From positions 1 to 17,922 of the forward strand of contig CALHVH010000072.1 in the NCBI GenBank assembly GCA_938039225.1: a stretch of 17,922 bases of DNA, given 5' to 3'. The notes under the pieces are model-generated. The model did no database searches. It saw nothing but the letters and a program-made list of their open reading frames with translations, and was not told where the DNA came from. The DNA comes from an uncultured Gammaproteobacteria bacterium (GTDB taxonomy: Bacteria > Pseudomonadota > Gammaproteobacteria > Steroidobacterales > JABDMI01). This document shows, piece by piece, positions 15,669-17,922 of this stretch. Within the stretch, counting starts at the first letter, position 1, and every line of letters begins with the position of its first letter. The translations under genes and the position numbers were made by a program.

Positions 15669-15807
15669 AATTATTGATGGGCTTTTTGTATAGGGTCTAT
15701 ATGATGTTTAGCTATTTTACCTTGTTGCTACTCACTATTGTGCAAGAGCACATTTCATGCAAACAAATTAACAATTAAAGCGATTAATACGGTATTTTAC
15801 TGCTTAA

Positions 15808-16686
15808 CTATTGTTCACGCTCTACTATAAATTGAGCTAAATCGCGCAAGGCCTTAGCATCGCTTGGTAATTGCTCTAAAGCATCTAAGGCTATACGAAA
15901 ATGTTCATCTCTTAATTGGCGTGATTTCTTTATACCTAACAGTGCAGGGTATGTTGCTTTGCCTAGCTCTCTATCGGCGCCAGCATTCTTACCCAGAGTT
16001 TCTGTGTCACTGATTTCGTCCAGAATGTCGTCCTGGATTTGGAAAGCTATACCAATTTCATGCGAGAAAGTTTCTATATTAGCCAATTCCATTTGTTTTA
16101 GGTCTTGATTTAAAAAGGCTGGCATACGAATAGCGGCTTCGATTAATGCACCGGTTTTTAAGGCATGGATCTGCTGTAATTCAGAAAAAGAAATATCTTT
16201 ATTAGAGTTTGTTGCAGCAAGATCAAAATATTGTCCACCCGCCATTCCAAAAGTACCACTGGCATGACTGAGTAATTTAACAAGTTGTAAACGTTGCTCT
16301 GCACTTGCCTGAATACTTTCATCACTGGCCAGAATTTCAAAGGCCAATACTTGTAAAGCGTCACCGGCTAAGATAGCAGTCGCTTCGTCGTATTCAATAT
16401 GACATGTCGCGCGTCCACGTCGTAAATCATCATTATCCATTGCCGGTAAATCGTCATGAATTAATGAATAGGCATGTATCATCTCTACAGCACAAGCAAT
16501 GCCGTCGAGTCTTTGTATATCTATACCAAAAGCTAAACCACTGGCGTAAACAAGGGCAGGACGTACGCGTTTGCCATTTCCTAACACAGCATATCTAATC
16601 GCTTGATGTAAGCGTTGTGGGCTTGCATCAGCACTTGGTAATCTAGCGTCTAGTGCGTCTTGTATTCTGGAGATGTGTTGAAACAT
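15808..16686 (-). CDS. ispA: Farnesyl diphosphate synthase (geranyltranstransferase)
   Basis: A 292-residue class I trans-prenyltransferase. It condenses IPP with DMAPP and GPP to farnesyl diphosphate, the precursor for quinones and undecaprenyl carriers. The first aspartate-rich motif is DDLPAMD (78-84), preceded by YSLIH with an aromatic at the fifth position upstream. That is the bacterial FPP-synthase pattern rather than GGPP-synthase. GNGKRVRPAL (36-45) and the second aspartate motif IQDDILD (217-223) are intact, as is LGKNAGADRELGKATYP. No Shine-Dalgarno is apparent. It lies 80 bases after xseB. Confidence 0.97.
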   Translation of the reverse strand: MFQHISRIQDALDARLPSADASPQRLHQAIRYAVLGNGKRVRPALVYASGLAFGIDIQRLDGIACAVEMIHAYSLIHDDLPAMDNDDLRRGRATCHIEYDEATAILAGDALQVLAFEILASDESIQASAEQRLQLVKLLSHASGTFGMAGGQYFDLAATNSNKDISFSELQQIHALKTGALIEAAIRMPAFLNQDLKQMELANIETFSHEIGIAFQIQDDILDEISDTETLGKNAGADRELGKATYPALLGIKKSRQLRDEHFRIALDALEQLPSDAKALRDLAQFIVEREQ

Positions 16687-16766
16687 ACTGAATTGTAGTG
16701 TGCTCTTGTGAGCCTATTGTGAATTTAGCTTGAGGAGTTGACTAAATGTGCGAATTAAAATGTTGC

Positions 16767-17021
16767 TTACTCTTCTTCGGAAGGTAATTTTTTCAACTGA
16801 CTTAGGGCTTTGCTTTGTAAAGTCTCAACTTTTTGTTCGGCATCACTTAATGCCTTTTGACATAGGTTGGTTAATTTTACTCCGCGTTCAAAATGTTGCA
16901 GGGTTTCTTCCAGAGATAGTTTGCCGTTTTCCATCTGCTCAACTAAAGTTTCTAATTCGCTGAGAGACTCTTCGAAATTGGCCACCGAAGCATTTTTGTT
17001 TACAGATTTTTTTGTAGGCAT
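16767..17021 (-). CDS. xseB: Exodeoxyribonuclease VII small subunit
   Basis: An 84-residue protein, the usual size for XseB. It associates in several copies with XseA to form the single-strand exonuclease VII; xseA itself is not in the window. The conserved core NFEESLSELETLVEQMENGKLSLEETLQHFERGVKLTNLCQ reads through residues ~15-56, giving the two-helix hairpin expected. The N-terminus is lysine-rich. The start at 17021 follows an AT-rich leader without Shine-Dalgarno. It is the first gene of the xseB-ispA-dxs-folE2 group. Confidence 0.95.
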   Translation of the reverse strand: MPTKKSVNKNASVANFEESLSELETLVEQMENGKLSLEETLQHFERGVKLTNLCQKALSDAEQKVETLQSKALSQLKKLPSEEE

Positions 17022-17053
17022 AATTTTGAATAAATAAATTGTTTAGTCTGTGT

Positions 17054-17081
17054 ATTTTACTTTAGCTAATAAATTTTTCAT
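17054..17081 (-). promoter_or_regulatory. Candidate promoter for xseB-ispA-dxs-folE2
   Basis: On the minus strand, ATGAAA (17081-17076) and TAAAAT (17059-17054) are 16 bases apart. They would start transcription near 17047, about 26 bases ahead of the xseB ATG. The match is modest (4/6 and 5/6), but this is the only place upstream of xseB that such a promoter must occupy. Confidence 0.35.
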
Positions 17082-17410
17082 GATTAAATCGGAAAAAGTA
17101 GGTATTTAAAATAATTAATGCATAAGCACTGCCATTTAAACAAGCGCTAGCGCACACTATTTGTTACAAGTGACTGATTTTAATATCTTATTTAGGATTT
17201 GTGTGTTGAATTATGACTCATTTTGAAAACAAAATACCAGATCATGAGTTTTTGAAATTCAATCAAATAATATTAGTAAGTAATAATATTTCCGCAAGTA
17301 GAAAATTTCATATTAAACCGAGCGTTTTACTATGCTGCAAATACTCAACTGTGCTAACCATTTTGATGAGAGCGCGATGATAACTATCTACTTTCTTAGC
17401 CACTGATGTT

Positions 17411-17586
17411 GAGGATGATAAAAACTCGAGAGTATTGTATTTTTGCATCTAATTATTGATCAAAGGTATCAATAGTTACTAGTATTAGGCTTTAATTATT
17501 TTGCTTGTAAACCCTTATGAAGTTGGAGTATCAAAAATCCAGATTTGACGATTCATATTGTAAATGACACTATTTTTATCATCCTC
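17411..17586. repeat. 14-base perfect inverted repeat with arms 148 bases apart
   Basis: GAGGATGATAAAAA (17411-17424) recurs as its exact reverse complement at 17573-17586. Neither arm extends by a further matching base. A 14-base perfect match is unlikely by chance in under 800 bases. I see no coding sequence between the arms. They could be paired protein-binding sites, the base of a long RNA hairpin, or remnants of a small mobile element. Confidence 0.6.
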
Positions 17587-17719
17587 GAATATACTCGTAC
17601 TCTATCAACTATGGGTGTCTATATTAGCCTAGTGGCACTGAATTATCTCTGCTGAGAAATACTGCATATATTTTGGAGTTGGGACACCGAATAAACTCGC
17701 ACCTAAGATTGGCTCGCGC

Positions 17720-17759
17720 TACAATGTGTAATCTTTTTTATTTCTGTAATTGGTACAAT
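17720..17759 (+). promoter_or_regulatory. Candidate parE promoter(s)
   Basis: Two -10-like elements point toward parE: GC-TACAAT at 17718-17725, and TGGTACAAT at 17751-17759. The second has the TGn extension that can make up for a poor -35. No good -35 hexamer lies at the right distance from either. The downstream one would give a leader of about 40 bases. The weak ribosome-binding site GGA (17788-17790) is rather far from the ATG. Confidence 0.4.
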
Positions 17760-17804
17760 AAGACAGAAATTTTAATAAATTAAAAACGGACAATAAAACA
17801 AAAC

Positions 17805-17922
17805 ATGGCAAAAAAATATAGTGCTGCGGATATTGAGGTTTTAAGTGGTTTAGAGCCTGTACGAAAACGCCCAGGGATGTATACCGACACAAGCCGTCCT
17901 AATCATCTAATACAAGAAGTCG
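17805..17922 (+). CDS. parE: DNA topoisomerase IV subunit B, 5' end
   Basis: The first 39 codons of a type II topoisomerase B subunit; the rest runs off the right edge. MAKKYSAADIEVLSGLEPVRKRPGMYTDTSRPNHLIQEV closely follows E. coli ParE. The GMYTDTxRPNHL version separates ParE from GyrB, which has GMYIGDT. The GHKL ATPase domain proper starts just beyond the visible end. ParE with ParC decatenates daughter chromosomes. The ATG at 17805 fits the family N-terminus. Confidence 0.94.
   Translation, partial: MAKKYSAADIEVLSGLEPVRKRPGMYTDTSRPNHLIQEV

Larger units (their letters stand above)
17022..17804. other. Long gene-free region between xseB and parE
   Basis: These 783 bases separate divergent xseB and parE. 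No coding sequence of any family is recognisable in any frame. The longest plus-strand candidate I found is a 55-codon frame at 17213-17380 with poor ribosome-binding support. Features visible: a perfect 10-base palindrome GCGCTAGCGC (17144-17153), a repeated AATAATATT (17266-17274 and 17282-17290), and an inverted pair ATTGAT/ATCAAT (17455-17473). A 14-base inverted repeat (17411-17586) and promoter-like sequences near parE are listed separately. The promoters for both flanking operons must be here, but they account for perhaps 150 bases. The rest could hold a small RNA, a decayed gene, or a protein-binding site. Confidence 0.7.

Noticed and set aside
15398..15670. 90-residue plus-strand reading frame
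   Set aside because: It is antisense to the 5' part of dxs and resembles no known protein.
15735..16721. TGTGCTCTTG/CAAGAGCACA pair with nearby CTATTGTG in the gaps before dxs and before ispA
   Set aside because: The shared words are short, differ in relative orientation and spacing, and are about 950 bases apart; probably chance. The small hairpin before dxs has no T-run and is not a terminator.
17213..17380. 55-codon reading frame (MTHFENKIPD...) in the xseB-parE gap
   Set aside because: The only Shine-Dalgarno-like AGGA is 15 bases from the ATG, the composition is like the surrounding non-coding DNA, and no family is recognisable. A frame this long is not surprising in 783 bases.

Overview
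This is a compact, AT-rich stretch of bacterial chromosome carrying only housekeeping-type genes. I see no rRNA, tRNA, CRISPR array, phage gene or insertion sequence. The gene content and order point to a gammaproteobacterium: a glyA-nrdR-ribD-ribE-ribB-ribH-nusB-thiL-pgpA run, a xseB-ispA-dxs cluster, and EttA, RimK and ParE that read like gammaproteobacterial versions. I cannot place it to genus. Many start codons have little or no Shine-Dalgarno sequence in front of them.

Layout. Positions 1-2479 (minus strand) hold rimK, a zinc hydrolase of the AstE/AspA family directly behind it, and the 5' part of ettA, which runs off the left edge. A 284-base divergent promoter region follows. Positions 2764-12013 (plus strand) form one long same-strand run: glyA, nrdR, ribD, ribE, a ribB fused to a degenerate RibA-like domain (ribBX type), ribH, nusB, a DUF2889 gene, thiL, pgpA and a Ser/Thr kinase with a C-terminal cyclic-nucleotide-binding domain. 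A rho-independent terminator ends this run. A second, divergent kinase-like gene (12087-12809) follows, and then a very strong two-way terminator shared with the convergent minus-strand group. That group (12875-17021) is transcribed xseB, ispA, dxs, folE2. Positions 17022-17804 are a 783-base stretch with no convincing gene, and parE starts at 17805 and runs off the right edge.

How the genes fit together. The central run makes the flavin precursor riboflavin (RibD, RibB, RibH, RibE). GTP cyclohydrolase II activity must come from a ribA elsewhere, because the RibA-like domain here lacks its zinc cysteines. GlyA, ThiL and FolE2 add one-carbon, thiamine and folate/pterin cofactor supply. Dxs and IspA make isoprenoid precursors, and Dxs itself needs the thiamine diphosphate produced by ThiL. 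NrdR, NusB, XseB and ParE serve DNA and RNA metabolism.

The least explained parts are the two-kinase module (one with an apparently intact cyclic-nucleotide pocket, the other with an atypical active site), the DUF2889 gene inserted between nusB and thiL, the rimK-linked hydrolase, and the long gene-free region in front of parE with its 14-base inverted repeat.
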